Origin: Pseudoxanthomonas kalamensis DSM 18571
GTDB lineage: Bacteria > Pseudomonadota > Gammaproteobacteria > Xanthomonadales > Xanthomonadaceae
Direction of reading: 5' to 3'
Assembly: GCF_010211745.1 (NCBI RefSeq)
Contig: NZ_PDWQ01000006.1
Location: 159,106-223,105 of the forward strand
DNA: 64,000 nucleotides
Shown here: positions 18,936 through 27,671 of the stretch, piece after piece
Numbering within the stretch: the first letter of the stretch is position 1
Layout: each line of letters opens with the position of its first letter
Notes under the pieces: generated by a model
The model's input: the letters and a program-made list of their open reading frames with translations, nothing else
What the model was told of the DNA's origin: nothing
Databases searched by the model: none
Made by a program: the position numbers and the translations under genes

Positions 18936-20216
18936 TCACAGTCGAATATCCGCTGCTTCCAACGGCAGCACATGCTTCAGGTCGTACAGCACATGCTCCG
19001 GCTTGCCCAACTTGCGGATGTCCGCCGCGCCCATGGCCGTGAACTTGTCGTGGGCCACGGCCAGCACGATGCCGTCGTACGCGCCGGCCTCCGGCTGGCC
19101 GATCAGCGAGTACCCGTATTCGTGCTTCGCCTCTTCGGGATCCGCCCATGGATCGTAGATATCCACGTCCACGTCGTATTGACGCAGCTCGTCGATAATG
19201 TCAGCCACCTTTGTGTTCCGCAGGTCCGGGCAGTTTTCCTTGAAGGTCAGGCCCAGCATCAATACGCGCGCCCCTTGTACATGGATGCGCCGCTTGGTCA
19301 TGGTCTTGACGAGTTGCGAGGCGACATAAGCCCCCATTGCATCGTTCAGGCGGCAACCAGCCAGCATGATCTCGGGGTGCAGGCCGATAGCTTGCGCCTT
19401 GTGGATCAGGTAATACGGATCGACCCCAATGCAATGTCCGCCCACCAGACCCGGACGGAAGGGCAGGAAGTTCCACTTTGTTCCCGCCGCTTCCAGCACC
19501 GCTTGGGTATCGATACCCATCTTGTTGAACACCAGCGCTAGTTCGTTGATGAGTGCTATATTGAGACCACGCTGGGTATTCTCGATGACCTTGGATGCTT
19601 CGGCCACGCGGATACTGGGGGCCTTGTGCGTGCCAGCGACGACGATTTCGCGATAGAGAGCGTCCACCACGTCAGCGACTTCGGGAGTAGAACCAGAAGT
19701 TACCTTCTTAATGGTGCTGACGCCTCGGTTTTTGTCGCCGGGGTTAATGCGTTCGGGGCTGTAGCCAACGAAGAAGTCCCGGTTGAATCTCAGGCCAGAT
19801 ACGCGCTCCAGCACCGGGACGCAGTCTTCTTCGGTCGCGCCGGGATAGACGGTGGATTCGTAGACGACGATGTCGCCGCGCTTGAGTACCGCGCCGATCG
19901 TTTCGCTGGCCTTGACCAGCGGTGTCAAGTCGGGCTGTTTATAGTCGTCGATCGGCGTTGGCACGGTGACGATGAACACGTTGGCCTGGGCCAAGTCTTC
20001 GGGTTGCGTGGTATAGCGCAACCGTCCGGCACGGGCCAGTTCGGCGTCGTCTACTTCCAGGGTGTGATCGTGCCCAGCTTGCAGGGCCCGGATACGCGCG
20101 GCATTGATATCGAAGCCGATGACAGGCCGTTTTTTCCCGAACTCGACGGCCAACGGCAATCCGACGTAACCGAGGCCGACAATAGCGAGCCGAATGCTGC
20201 TGTAAGAAATTTCCAT
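18936..20216 (-). CDS. tviB: UDP-N-acetylhexosamine 6-dehydrogenase (TviB/WbpO type)
   Basis: 426 aa from the ATG at 20216. It belongs to the UDP-glucose/GDP-mannose dehydrogenase family: NAD-binding [28 protein letters not shown], and the catalytic [15 protein letters not shown] with Cys262, followed by [15 protein letters not shown]. The fit is best to the TviB/VipA/WbpO group, which oxidises UDP-GlcNAc or UDP-GalNAc to the uronic acid. This would supply an acidic aminosugar to the glycan. No TviC-type C4 epimerase gene is seen nearby, so the final sugar is uncertain. An upstream in-frame ATG at 20237 exists but lacks support. Confidence 0.93.
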   Translation of the reverse strand: MEISYSSIRLAIVGLGYVGLPLAVEFGKKRPVIGFDINAARIRALQAGHDHTLEVDDAELARAGRLRYTTQPEDLAQANVFIVTVPTPIDDYKQPDLTPLVKASETIGAVLKRGDIVVYESTVYPGATEEDCVPVLERVSGLRFNRDFFVGYSPERINPGDKNRGVSTIKKVTSGSTPEVADVVDALYREIVVAGTHKAPSIRVAEASKVIENTQRGLNIALINELALVFNKMGIDTQAVLEAAGTKWNFLPFRPGLVGGHCIGVDPYYLIHKAQAIGLHPEIMLAGCRLNDAMGAYVASQLVKTMTKRRIHVQGARVLMLGLTFKENCPDLRNTKVADIIDELRQYDVDVDIYDPWADPEEAKHEYGYSLIGQPEAGAYDGIVLAVAHDKFTAMGAADIRKLGKPEHVLYDLKHVLPLEAADIRL

Positions 20217-20592
20217 GTCTGCGTGTGCCCATTCCAAATTGTCTTGAGTCTTGCTTCGCCCGGCGCCAAGATGACTCCTTGAGCCGGCAACGTTCTTCTC
20301 CGCTTCCCGGTTTGCCGGGGCGAGCCGCCTCGAACGCTCTCGGAATTGGGGAGGTTCAGGCTTGCCTCGCTGAATTCCCCCTTAGCCACCCAGATTCCAT
20401 CCATGCTGAATGTCTTGACTACAGGTTCCGAGCATAGGCCGTCGGAACAGGGGATTGGCCGGCAACCATACAGGCGGATCGCGCCTATAATCCATAAGGC
20501 TCTGTATTCTATATGCCTCCCCGACCGTGCGGTGTCGCATCGGACCATTCGCGTTAACGGGTAGCTTGTCGCACGAAATCGCCATCGCCAGG
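20217..20592. other. Gene-free spacer of about 375 bases upstream of the dehydrogenase
   Basis: No credible coding frame is seen on either strand. It is the largest gene-free gap on the minus-strand side of the island apart from the two scars, and is the likely promoter region of the dehydrogenase gene. TATAGAAT- and TTATAGG-like -10 candidates occur in minus orientation near 20490-20515, but no paired -35 is clear. There is no JUMPstart/ops element (GGCGGTAG) and no strong hairpin with a T run. Confidence 0.4.
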
Positions 20593-22368
20593 TCAGTCGT
20601 AGTTGCGCGCCCAGTACAGGCCCTTCTCGCTGGGCTTGCTTGTCGCGATCGCGCGGATCGAGCGCTTCTTCCAGTATGTGCGCCAGAGTTCGATGACGGC
20701 TTTTTCCTCGGGGCGGCTGGCGTCATCCAGCACCACGTCCACTTCGTGCCGCGCAAAGTATTTGAACACCAGCGGAACCGCCGGATAGCGGGCATTGGGG
20801 CAGGTTGAGCCAGGCGGGCCGTCCACCAGCACCAGCACGCGCTTGGGCGGCGCGCCCAACTGCTTGGCAAGCGTGGCAAGCGTGGCATCGCAGTCGTAGT
20901 GCAGATAGTGCCCCGTGTCGTCCTGCCAATCCACCAGCGGTGCGTGGTTCAACGCCACCCATTCAAGCAGGCCCTGGGTTTCGAGCATGGCCTTGGTCTT
21001 GTTCAGATAGAGCTTGTCGTGCTCAAAAGTGCACACAGGACGGGGGGCGCGCACCGGCAGCGACTTCACGCCCTTGCTGGCCTTGGCCGCCCTGGGCAAT
21101 GCCTCCGGTCGGCTAATCTTCAAGGTCCTGGCAAACAAGGCCGTGGAGGTACCGCTGCCGAACTCGATGATGAGATCGTGCCGGCGCTCGCGGATGTGTT
21201 CGATGAGAAAGAGGCCAATATCCGGACTGATAGGCCAACCGTGGAAATTCGAAAGACTGTCGCCGTTGCTTAGATAGTTCTGGATGGAGATGAAGTCTTC
21301 GATCTGCTTGACGCTGTTCGCCAGGCTTTTGTCGAAACTGGCACGCAACTGCTTTTCCACGTCATTGATGCTTTGCTGGCAAGCCTCCAACTGCTTGGAC
21401 TGAGCTTGCTGCAACTGCTCCCGCAGCGCCTTCTGCGCCTGTTCGGATACCTGCTTCGCCTGATCTTCCGCCTGCCTGGCCGACCTGCTCGCCTCCTGAT
21501 GTGCCTCCATCAGGTCCGCCTTTTCCTTTGCCCACGCCTCCTGCGCTGACTTGAGCTGCTCTTGCGCTTGCCGCAACTGCTCCTGCAACGCCTTCTGCGC
21601 CTGCTCGGATGCCTGCTTCGCCTGATCCGCCGCCTGCCTGGCCGACTCGCTCGCCGCCTGATAAGCCTGCTCGGCGGCCTTCAGCCGATGGGCAGTATCT
21701 CGGACATACAAAACATGCGCCAAGGCAGGGTGGCGCTCGGCCTGACCGTGTATGCAGCGCAGGCCGACCGCATGCAGCACCTGGTCCACCGCCTGTTGAT
21801 CGGCCAGCAGTTCGGGGGACAGATCGCTGGCCACGCGCACCAAAGCCACGTCCAGTTGCGGCAACAGTTTCGCGCCGCCTTGCAGCAAGGCAGCGGCAGG
21901 CAGGCAATCCAACACTAGCCAGTTGATCTGCCCCCCGGCCTCGGCGTACAGGGCGTCCAGGGTGGTGGCGTCTTCGATAAGGGCGTCCTGCTCGGCACCC
22001 AGATGCGGCCACAGTTTTTGCAGGCTCTGGGCCGGCAGTAATCCGCTTTCGGCCGGGTTGCTGACACGATGGAAGGTTGCAGTTCCCGCCGCTGGAGCCA
22101 CCACATCACGCCAGGAAGTCCAGCCGCCATCAGCGTCAAAGTTGCGCCGCAAGTTCCGATACTGGTGTTCGTCGCCTTCAACAAGGTGCACTGCCACACC
22201 GGCAGAGGCGACACCCCGACTTTGCAGCCATCGCACCCAGGAACCTTTGCCCGCGCCCGCGCCAACGAGCATCACCCCCTCAGGAGGCAGTACGACGCGC
22301 AGGACATCCAGCCACGCAGTCATGGGTAGCCGTTTGGTGTTGCCGATTTTCGCTTCGACCTGGTTCAA
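20593..22368 (-). CDS. Double methyltransferase-like protein with internal repeated coiled coil
   Basis: About 591 aa if the TTG at 22368 is used. AAAGG lies 7 bases upstream of that TTG; a GTG at 22404 and an ATG at 22323 are alternatives. The N-terminal domain has a SAM-like loop MLVGAGAGKGSWVRWL and an FkbM-like layout. A central coiled coil contains two near-identical segments, DQAKQASEQAQKAL and DQAKQVSEQAQKAL, 54 residues apart. The C-terminal domain (LIIEFGSGTSTALFAR, then VLVDGPPGS and VDVVLDDASRPEE) resembles another class I methyltransferase fold. Substrates are unknown. The island context suggests glycan modification or a scaffolding role. Confidence 0.68.
   Translation of the reverse strand: MNQVEAKIGNTKRLPMTAWLDVLRVVLPPEGVMLVGAGAGKGSWVRWLQSRGVASAGVAVHLVEGDEHQYRNLRRNFDADGGWTSWRDVVAPAAGTATFHRVSNPAESGLLPAQSLQKLWPHLGAEQDALIEDATTLDALYAEAGGQINWLVLDCLPAAALLQGGAKLLPQLDVALVRVASDLSPELLADQQAVDQVLHAVGLRCIHGQAERHPALAHVLYVRDTAHRLKAAEQAYQAASESARQAADQAKQASEQAQKALQEQLRQAQEQLKSAQEAWAKEKADLMEAHQEASRSARQAEDQAKQVSEQAQKALREQLQQAQSKQLEACQQSINDVEKQLRASFDKSLANSVKQIEDFISIQNYLSNGDSLSNFHGWPISPDIGLFLIEHIRERRHDLIIEFGSGTSTALFARTLKISRPEALPRAAKASKGVKSLPVRAPRPVCTFEHDKLYLNKTKAMLETQGLLEWVALNHAPLVDWQDDTGHYLHYDCDATLATLAKQLGAPPKRVLVLVDGPPGSTCPNARYPAVPLVFKYFARHEVDVVLDDASRPEEKAVIELWRTYWKKRSIRAIATSKPSEKGLYWARNYD
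21402..21655 (-). repeat. Direct repeat inside coiled-coil coding region (two copies, 162-base period)
   Basis: Two related stretches of about 93 bases, at about 21402-21495 and 21564-21655, encode matching coiled-coil segments. Anchor words such as CCTTCTGCGCC occur at 21429 and 21591, exactly 54 codons apart. This is an in-frame duplication that lengthened the coiled coil, not an intergenic repeat. Confidence 0.75.
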
Positions 22369-22390
22369 CAGATTGCCTTTGTTCGCTCGC

Positions 22391-25267
22391 TCAGGAGGTA
22401 TCACCGTATCGCTGATGGCCTTGATTATATGAACAAGTCTGCGCCTGCTGCAGGATCGACCCCGCCGGCTGGGCATGCGCGATGGCTTCCAGGCAGTTCC
22501 GATAGATCGCCTGATATTGGGCAGCCATCGCCACGGTGCTGCCATTACGGCCGGGGCCAGCCTGCCAACGACCGACTTCCGCGATGCGCTCGGCACGATC
22601 GCCTGGTTCGTCGGACAGGCGGATCAGCAACCCATATAGCGCCACCGGGTCGGTGGGAAATTCCAGCAACCACCCCCCACCCTGTTCACGTATCCGCTCC
22701 CCGACCGCACCGATGTCGATACCGACCACCGGCAAGCCAGCGGCCCAGCACTCGGTCAGCGTATGACAGTACGTCTCGGGCCAGATAGAAAGAACCGCGG
22801 CCAAGTCGGGAGCGATGGCCTCGACCCGATCAGCAAATTCCCCGCGATCATAGGCCCCATGTTCGATTACCAAATCTTCAAGTGCTGACGGGCTGTTTCC
22901 CAGCACATGCAATTCGATACGCCCCTCCACATCCAGAGCCTTGAGACCATGAACCAACTCAATGCCCTTGTGGACCGACAGGTTGCCAGGCAAGAGCACA
23001 CGAAGCGGCCTGCCAAGCCGAGCCTGTACCGGCTCCGGCCCCGGCAGGAACCGTTCGAAATCCCGGCCATGAGGAATGATGTGAAAGTTGTCAGCTCGGG
23101 CGGCGACCCCGGGCAGCGCCTCGCAGATCAGCCGGCGCGCGGTTGGCGACGTCGTGACGAACGCCGACACTCCGGCCAACACCTGCTGCATGCGGCGCTG
23201 CCAATGCGCCAAACCGGCAGGGGTCATGGGCAATAGCGTCGGGTCGTGATGCCACAACGGGTTGGGCGCGTGACCAGGCACCCCAGACGCATGGAAAACC
23301 GCATCATTGTCCAGCAAATGCACGCTCGGGCAAACACAGTAGTAATCATGGAACGACATTACGACAGGGATACCTAGGCTACGTGCCGTTTCAACCAAGC
23401 CAAGCCCGTGCCAGACCAGATGCCGAACATGCATCAGATCGATCCCAAGCCGCAACAGCAATGCGCACACGGCCTGGTCGTACTCTAGGCTCACGTGACT
23501 GGCGAAACGCAACGGCTCGGACAGCGTGATGCGTTCGATCAGTTCATAGCCGTTCTCACCTGCACGCAGCAGCTCCAGCCTGTGGCCGTCGCTGGCCAAT
23601 GCATAGGCGTCGAATCGGCCCGCAACGGCGCGCATCAGGTCGGCGTTGGTCTGCGGCGTCCCTCCTATGCGCGTCGATATCACGTACAGGATGCGCGGTT
23701 TCGGATGGTATCCGCCGGAGGCCAGACGCTGGAACTGACGCCCGATCCGGTAACGCGCCTCGATGAAACCCGGTGATACACTGATCGCGCGAATCGCCGC
23801 TTCGTAGTGCGGATGGCGTTCGCACACGCGCCTGAAACCGACCCCGGCCAAGGCGTCCCGACGCTCACTGAACGAAGCCGAGCGCCGGTGCCGTACGTAG
23901 ACTGTCGGCTCCACCCAATGCGTCCAGCCAGCGGCAGCAGCCCGCATGCACAGATCGTTTTCCTCGCCATAGCCCTCCGGGAATGCGATCTCGTCGAAAC
24001 CACCGACGGCATCGAGCATTGCACGCCGCATATACAGGCAGAAACCGTTGCCGGTCGGAACCTCGAATGGCTGGGCCGCTGTATCCTCAACGGCGCGAGC
24101 CAGCGCATCGCCATCGATCATCCCGGATGGCGGACGATTGCCGGGTGCAGGCACGGAGAATTCACCAGCCGCGTTGGACACTGCCGTTACCGTGCCAATA
24201 CGCTCGTGGGCTGTAGCGGTTGCCTTGAGCCGGCGCAACCAGTGCGGTCCAACCACCGTGTCGCTGTTGAGCAGGACGACGTCGTCACGGCTTGCCAGCA
24301 CTAGGCCGCAGTTCACCGTTCGCGTGTAGCCTAGGTTCTGCGCGTGGCGCTCGACCCGGATACCCAAGCATCCTTCCAGTCGTTGCAACAATTGCGCAAT
24401 GCCGGGGTCGGTGCTGGCATCATCGATCACCAGCAGGCTGTCCTGTTCGCCGAAATGTGTATGTTCCAGCAACGCGTCCAGGCATTCGGCAACGGCTTCT
24501 ACGGCATTGTGTACCGGGACGATCACCGTGCAGTGGACCCTGCGCAAATCGGTGACGGACGCCTCGCCAAGCGCACCCGGAGACGGCAGCATCGTTCGCC
24601 GCCCGAGCATCAGCCCGTAACGCAGGAAATGGTCTAGCGGCGCCAGCGGGGAAGCCGCGGCATCCACGTAACGCGCCCGATAGTAGTGCCCATCAAAACG
24701 CGCGGAGGTGTCGAAATCGCTCCTCAACGGTGAAGCCAGGTAGTGGACCAGGGGGTTGGTGTCATCGCCCGGTGACATGTGCACAGACTGGTAATAACGA
24801 GTATCGAAATAGGGATTCGGCAGGCGCCCTTCGCCAGCACCGTATTCGAGATAGTGCTGCAACGGCTCCATGCCAACCGACCGCACGTCGTCGTACGTCG
24901 CGAGGTAGTAGTCGGCATCGAACAATGCCGTATCGGCGATCATGGCTCGCTCTTTTTCAAATGGAGCCGGGACCGCATGCGGCGGCGGCGCGTCGATCCG
25001 GTAGCGCCGCCTGCCTTCGACGCGCCCAAACTGCAGGTAGTGAAGCAGCGGGTTCATGTCGGCAGCTGCGACATCAGGGTTGACCGACAGATAATGGTTA
25101 CTGCTGAATTCAGGCCCGGGATCCAGGTCAGCGCTGGCGCCAGCGCTCAGGTAGTGGGCGATAGCATCTTCGATCGTCGACACGCCCGGGTGTCTACGCA
25201 GGTACCAGTCAAGATCGAAGAGGCCGCTGTCCACGACCATGGCAATGTCGTCCGCGGAAGGATTCAT
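22391..25267 (-). CDS. YYL-repeat / GT2 / GT-B fusion glycosyltransferase
   Basis: 958 aa. Residues about 8-220 contain roughly five copies of a short repeat (LFDLDWYLRRHPGV, FSSNHYLSVNPDV, LFDADYYLATYDDV and two weaker ones), each ending near PLxHYLxxG. A GT2 domain follows from about 243 (TVIVPVHNAVEAV, VIDDASTDPG, LLNSDTVVG). A GT-B/GT4 domain runs from about 545 to the end; its C-terminal Rossmann half begins near 751 (LRVLLPGNLSVHKGIEL), with AGLPVVGIDIGAVGERI near 870. Two transferase activities in one chain are likely. The YYL repeat also ends the 537-residue coiled-coil protein, hinting that the two interact. The downstream gene starts at its stop. Confidence 0.86.
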   Translation of the reverse strand: MNPSADDIAMVVDSGLFDLDWYLRRHPGVSTIEDAIAHYLSAGASADLDPGPEFSSNHYLSVNPDVAAADMNPLLHYLQFGRVEGRRRYRIDAPPPHAVPAPFEKERAMIADTALFDADYYLATYDDVRSVGMEPLQHYLEYGAGEGRLPNPYFDTRYYQSVHMSPGDDTNPLVHYLASPLRSDFDTSARFDGHYYRARYVDAAASPLAPLDHFLRYGLMLGRRTMLPSPGALGEASVTDLRRVHCTVIVPVHNAVEAVAECLDALLEHTHFGEQDSLLVIDDASTDPGIAQLLQRLEGCLGIRVERHAQNLGYTRTVNCGLVLASRDDVVLLNSDTVVGPHWLRRLKATATAHERIGTVTAVSNAAGEFSVPAPGNRPPSGMIDGDALARAVEDTAAQPFEVPTGNGFCLYMRRAMLDAVGGFDEIAFPEGYGEENDLCMRAAAAGWTHWVEPTVYVRHRRSASFSERRDALAGVGFRRVCERHPHYEAAIRAISVSPGFIEARYRIGRQFQRLASGGYHPKPRILYVISTRIGGTPQTNADLMRAVAGRFDAYALASDGHRLELLRAGENGYELIERITLSEPLRFASHVSLEYDQAVCALLLRLGIDLMHVRHLVWHGLGLVETARSLGIPVVMSFHDYYCVCPSVHLLDNDAVFHASGVPGHAPNPLWHHDPTLLPMTPAGLAHWQRRMQQVLAGVSAFVTTSPTARRLICEALPGVAARADNFHIIPHGRDFERFLPGPEPVQARLGRPLRVLLPGNLSVHKGIELVHGLKALDVEGRIELHVLGNSPSALEDLVIEHGAYDRGEFADRVEAIAPDLAAVLSIWPETYCHTLTECWAAGLPVVGIDIGAVGERIREQGGGWLLEFPTDPVALYGLLIRLSDEPGDRAERIAEVGRWQAGPGRNGSTVAMAAQYQAIYRNCLEAIAHAQPAGSILQQAQTCSYNQGHQRYGDTS

Positions 25268-26216
25268 GCCTGTTCCTTCTCCGCTGTGCCAAGCCCGATC
25301 GCATCCAGATGTGGGCCGAGACGGGTTGCCCAGCCATGAGTCTTGGAAAACGCTTCAAACCGTTCGCGTGGCGGTCGACCGTCGGCAAGGCAATCCGATA
25401 CTGCCGCGATGGAAGTCTCCGTATCGGTCGCCAAGGTCAACAAGCCCGGCACCGGCTCGATGTTGGGTACTGCGGTTACGACCACGGGCACGCCATTGGC
25501 CAAGTAAACGTACGCCTTGAGTGGGTTCATATGACGGGTCAATTCCATTCGCCGGTGCGGAATAAGACCCACGTCGAAACCCGACAGCCAGGCACCAAGC
25601 CTATCGTAAGGCACCACTCCGGGCATGCGGACGTTCGGATAGCGCAGCAACGATTTCACTTCCGGGTTCGCATGAGTCGAGCCAACAAGCACCAGTCGGC
25701 AATCGGGGAACGTCTCGGCGAGCCTGGACAGGAGCGGAATGTCAATCTTGGCCTCTAGATTGCCGACGAAGTCGAGCGTGCACCCCACGAAAGCCAAGTG
25801 TTCACGCAACGCGTCGTCTGCATCGTCGATTACCGGCTTTCGATAGCACAGAAAATACGAACTCACCATGAAATCATAATAATACTCCTGCTCAAAAGCA
25901 TCTAGCAGGTCCATGCGCACCGTGATGGGGCGAGTGAACTGGCTGGCAGGTCGGCTCCGCGTCGCCACGATCCTCTTGGTCGCCTGCAGCCCCCACCAAT
26001 CACAGGCTCGCCTATCCACCCTGGAAAAACACCTCATCCAAGGGCTTGAGCAGATAGCAGCTGTCGTTGACCAACAGCACTCCGTCGCACCTGCCAATCT
26101 CGTCCCAACCAATGTCCAAGCTGGATCTCCTGCAGACCCAGCCGACCAATCACCTTCCAAACCTGCAAATAGATTCCCATATCCGTCAAAAAAGTTTTCC
26201 GATTATGTATCGCCAT
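25264..26216 (-). pseudogene. Decayed chimera: RgpF-like fragment joined to GT-B C-terminal half
   Basis: The minus strand first shows pieces of a rhamnan-synthesis F (RgpF-like) protein in different frames: a segment with IYLQVWKVIGRL, then CDGVLLVNDSCYLLKPLDEVF, then RRACDWWGLQATK with DAFEQEYYYDFMVSSYF. These pieces fit one ancestral protein interrupted by at least two frameshifts near 26020-26150. At about 25820 the text changes to the C-terminal half of a GT4-like enzyme (FVGNLEAKIDIPLLSRL, ANGVPVVVTAVPN) with no N-terminal half. The open frame 25264-26160 could be translated, but it combines two truncated genes. I read it as a deletion fusion, probably non-functional. It overlaps the start of the next gene by 4 bases. 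Confidence 0.65.
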
Positions 26217-26322
26217 CCCGAACGGCGCGCATTGTTGCCAGGAAATGGGCGTATTTCTGCTCGGCAGGGCTACCTCGCATGATGCTTTGGCGCGACCGAT
26301 TCAGACGGATAAAACATCAAGC
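26203..26322 (-). pseudogene. C-terminal remnant of an unidentified protein
   Basis: About 37 codons open to a TAA at 26203, ending in RGSPAEQKYAHFLATMRAV plus a few residues, with an in-frame stop immediately upstream and no start. It looks like the tail of a lost gene next to the decayed RgpF chimera. The family is not recognised. The remaining bases up to 26506 contain nothing I can support and are AT-rich. Confidence 0.3.
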
Positions 26323-26506
26323 GGAAACTCCACTTTGACGCACCATCCGACTCCATGCCGCTGACAACCACTCTACGGAAGGCTGCTCGGAATACACAAA
26401 TACAGCTTGCGCACTTTGTATTGAAATATTCCAGGCAGATTCTCATACTCATCTTAAATACAAACCGCTTAGCCCTCATCGCAGATCATTGCGTCTGCCG
26501 CACCTG

Positions 26507-27667
26507 CTACGGCAATTCATGCATCACACCCGCCGCCAGCCGTAAACTGGTGCCGGCAATGCCATCCGGATCTCCGCCAAGCACCCTGAAGTCCTTGCCG
26601 AGATCCCAGATCCGCAAAGCTCCGGGCACCATCACCTCGGCACGGAAGCCGCATTCGCCTTGGCTCAGGCCCAGATGGCCGACCACATCCGGACGACTGA
26701 CCCGTTCGTAGCTCTCGGCCAGATAACGCTGGCCATCAACCTGCAGGGCAAGGCCCTTTGGCAGGGCGCCCTCGGTGTCAACCATCCAGCCTTTAACCAG
26801 GAATCGACCATCGCCTTGGGCGATGACCGATTCGACTACCCCGTATGTGCGCGCGGCAGTCTCAGCCTGACTGCCGCCCCCTCCCTCTGCCAACATGGCA
26901 TCGGCATGAGGATTCTCACGCAACTCGGCAAGTAATTCATGATAGCGACGTAGTGAGGACACGATGTCACCCGCATGGATCAACCTGCCACCTTCCAGCA
27001 CAATGCCCTTGTTGCAAATGTCACGCAACAGGCCGACGCTATGGCTAGCCAAGACCACGACCTTGCTGCCGCCGACACGACTGCGCATGCGCTCCTTGGC
27101 TTGGGCCATGAAATTGGCATCACCGGTGCCCACCCATTCATCCATCAACATAATGTCATGCTGTACGGAAGTGGAAATAGCAAAGCCCAGGCGCATACGC
27201 TGCCCAGACGAGAGCGTACGCAGTAGATGATTGGCCTTGTGGGCTAACCCGGCAAACTCCAGGATGCTTTCCATCTGCGCCTTCAGCAATGCGGATTTCA
27301 TGCCCATCGCAACACCACGCAGGATGATGTTTTCCCGCACAGTAGCGTAACCGTTGAAACCCAGCGCCATGTTTAACAGCGCCTGGCAGCTTCCGAATAT
27401 TTCGATAGAGCCATTGGTGGGCCGATATACACCATTGAGAACACGTAACAAGGTGCTTTTACCGGCGCCGTTGCGGCCGAGAATGGCCAAACGATCACCC
27501 TCGCCTATATCCAGCGATACGCTGTCCAGAAGCTTCACCAGCCGGCGCTGCGGCGGACTGAACGCAGCGTTGCGGAACAGGCTCCCCCACCCTTTGACTT
27601 CGTGCTCACGCTGAAAATAGGCCGGAACTTCCAAACTCAGGTTGCGAACGCGTATATGCACACTCAT
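26507..27667 (-). CDS. wzt: Polysaccharide ABC exporter ATPase (Wzt-like) with C-terminal recognition module
   Basis: 386 aa from the ATG at 27667, four bases past the permease stop. The ATPase domain has Walker A GRNGAGKST (about residue 67), the signature LSSGQRMRLGFAI (about 152) and Walker B-like IMLMDEWVGTGD. The H-loop is ASHSVG. Residues about 285-385 form a C-terminal beta domain (VKGWMVD, RPDVVGH, CGFRAEVMV). In O9a/O8 Wzt this region binds the modified chain end before export. The module here matches those of the DUF2142 protein and the methyltransferase of the same island. Together with Wzm it moves the lipid-linked glycan across the inner membrane. Confidence 0.93.
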   Translation of the reverse strand: MSVHIRVRNLSLEVPAYFQREHEVKGWGSLFRNAAFSPPQRRLVKLLDSVSLDIGEGDRLAILGRNGAGKSTLLRVLNGVYRPTNGSIEIFGSCQALLNMALGFNGYATVRENIILRGVAMGMKSALLKAQMESILEFAGLAHKANHLLRTLSSGQRMRLGFAISTSVQHDIMLMDEWVGTGDANFMAQAKERMRSRVGGSKVVVLASHSVGLLRDICNKGIVLEGGRLIHAGDIVSSLRRYHELLAELRENPHADAMLAEGGGGSQAETAARTYGVVESVIAQGDGRFLVKGWMVDTEGALPKGLALQVDGQRYLAESYERVSRPDVVGHLGLSQGECGFRAEVMVPGALRIWDLGKDFRVLGGDPDGIAGTSLRLAAGVMHELP

Positions 27668-27671
27668 ACCG

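Noticed and set aside
20217..20592. JUMPstart/ops element expected for a polysaccharide operon
   Set aside because: No GGCGGTAG or related sequence is present in this gap.
21402..21655. Regular repeats that might suggest a CRISPR array
   Set aside because: There are only two long copies without spacers of uniform size, and they encode a coiled coil in frame.
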